DNA of 64,000 nucleotides from Actinopolyspora erythraea (lineage in GTDB: Bacteria > Actinomycetota > Actinomycetes > Mycobacteriales > Pseudonocardiaceae): the NCBI RefSeq assembly GCF_002263515.1, contig NZ_CP022752.1, positions 2,480,001-2,544,000 on the forward strand, read 5' to 3'. The notes under the pieces were generated by a model that saw only the letters and a list, made by a program, of their open reading frames with translations, was not told where the DNA came from and made no database searches. The translations under genes and the position numbers were made by a program. Below are positions 63,155-64,000 of this stretch, one piece after another; the stretch's first letter is position 1, and each line of letters starts with the position of its first letter.

Positions 63155-64000
63155 ATGACCGCGAACGCCGCGACGGTGGCGGTGATAACGCGGGAGCACG
63201 ACGTCACCGCCGACCTGGTGGTCGCCGAGCTGCACCGGCGCGAGGTACCGGTGTTCCGGTTCGACCTGTCCGGTTTCCCGGAAGGGCTGACACAACGCGT
63301 CCGGCTCACCGGGCGCGACCCTCGCTGGCACGGCTCGATCCGGGACGTCCACCGACGGCTGGAGCTGACCGACCTGCGGGCGGTGTGGCTGCGCAAACCC
63401 TCCGGATTCGCACCACACCCCGCGATGACCGCCACGGAACGGCAGTGGGCGGCCGCCGAGGCCCGCGCGGGCCTCGGCGGTCTGCTCACCTCACTGTCCG
63501 GCGCGCGCTGGATCAACCACCCGCACGCCAACGCCGCCGCCGAGGACAAACCGCACCAGCTCCGGGCCGCCGTGGCCTGCGGGCTACCGGTACCGGACAC
63601 CCTGCTGACCAACGATCCGGAGGCCGCCCGCGAGTTCTGCGCCGAGCACCGCGAAACCGGTGTGATCCACAAACCGCTGCGCGGCGGCCCCGGCACCGAG
63701 GACGGACGACACGTCGCGCTGTGGGCACGTCCGGTCACCCCGGAACTGGTCACCGACGGAGTCGCACGCACCACCCACCTGTTCCAGGAACGCGTGCCCT
63801 GCGCCTACCCGGTACGGCTGACCGTGGTGGACGACCGGATGTTCGCGGTGCGGCTGGACCCGCCCGAGCACGGCCGAGCGGTGGACTGGCGCGCCCATCC
63901 GTCCGAGTCGCTCCGCTACACACCGGTCGAGGTCCCCGCTGGCGTCGCCGATGCCACCCGAGGGATGCTCAACCACTTCGGACTGCGCTTCGCCGCCGCC
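63155..64000 (+). CDS. tgmB: ATP-grasp ribosomal peptide maturase (partial)
   Basis: The first 282 codons of a TgmB/MvdD-like ATP-grasp ligase, cut by the window end (family length is about 310-330). It opens TVAVITREHDVTADLVVAELHRREVPVFRFDLSGFP. VWLRKPSGFAPHP and the ATP-binding lysine region GVIHKPLRGGPGTEDGRH are present, as is LFQERVPCAYPVRLTVVDDRMFAVRLDP. It should activate Asp/Glu side chains of TgmA for macrocyclic ester or amide formation. A methyltransferase (TgmC) often follows, beyond this window. Confidence 0.88.
   Translation, partial: MTANAATVAVITREHDVTADLVVAELHRREVPVFRFDLSGFPEGLTQRVRLTGRDPRWHGSIRDVHRRLELTDLRAVWLRKPSGFAPHPAMTATERQWAAAEARAGLGGLLTSLSGARWINHPHANAAAEDKPHQLRAAVACGLPVPDTLLTNDPEAAREFCAEHRETGVIHKPLRGGPGTEDGRHVALWARPVTPELVTDGVARTTHLFQERVPCAYPVRLTVVDDRMFAVRLDPPEHGRAVDWRAHPSESLRYTPVEVPAGVADATRGMLNHFGLRFAAA

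Overview
The window is high-GC actinobacterial DNA. Promoters are compact, GTG and TTG starts are common, and many neighbouring genes overlap by 4 to 20 bp. The gene content (WhiB, DUF397/XRE pairs, DUF3558 lipoproteins, a PPE-like protein with EspG, DUF3040, a DosRS-like system, an IdeR box, a HspR-type HAIR site) points to the Pseudonocardiales/Actinopolyspora/Saccharopolyspora area. That placement is an inference from gene content only. No rRNA, CRISPR array, integrase or insertion sequence was seen. The only tRNA found is tRNA-Sec.

Layout. 1-1580: a minus-strand metal-type operon behind a MerR-family operator (a membrane protein broken by two single-G losses, a 23-aa Cys peptide, MerR, a MerT-like protein, a partial YnfA). 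1785-3600: MarR and a divergent Bcr/CflA exporter. 3668-5990: gatD/murT for peptidoglycan amidation. 6469-9074: a 33-aa membrane peptide and a VOC/DUF5996/ring-cleaving dioxygenase run. 9211-14451: a formate dehydrogenase operon whose catalytic subunit is read through an in-frame UGA as selenocysteine. 14702-18776: a small type VII secretion group with a duplicated DUF3558 lipoprotein. 18879-22909: an XRE/DUF397 pair and a TetR-controlled 14-TM exporter. 22981-27966: the selenocysteine machinery selD, selC (tRNA-Sec), selA and selB. 28116-33835: Ku, a HAIR-controlled Clp ATPase, a universal stress protein and a stand-alone LigD-type polymerase.

34354-42098: mixed metabolic and regulatory genes (a GHKL-like protein, a gamma-glutamylcyclotransferase-like protein, two dehydrogenases, an SDR-DUF2867 protein, a cold-shock protein, an iron-siderophore binding lipoprotein with an IdeR box, WhiB). 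42755-54417: a hypoxia/dormancy island resembling the mycobacterial DosR regulon. It has a DosR/DosS-like pair, five of the window's six universal stress protein genes, a CBS protein, an Rv1733c-like membrane protein, a flavin-binding protein, a DUF1876 (Rv1738-like) protein, DUF3040, and an embedded secreted GH5 glycoceramidase-like enzyme. 54446-58723: a lactate monooxygenase-like enzyme, a third drug exporter and an SDR. 58879-59886: an Erm 23S rRNA methyltransferase behind a leader-peptide attenuator. 60229-61916: a GNAT and a second XRE/DUF397 pair. 62158-64000: the start of a graspetide (ATP-grasp RiPP) cluster, with precursor and truncated ligase at the window edge.

The best-supported linked system is selenium-dependent formate oxidation. 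A Sec-UGA and a SECIS-like hairpin in fdhA occur within about 14 kb of all four genes needed to read it. The most open questions are the graspetide cluster, the Cys micro-peptide ahead of MerR, and the erm attenuator.
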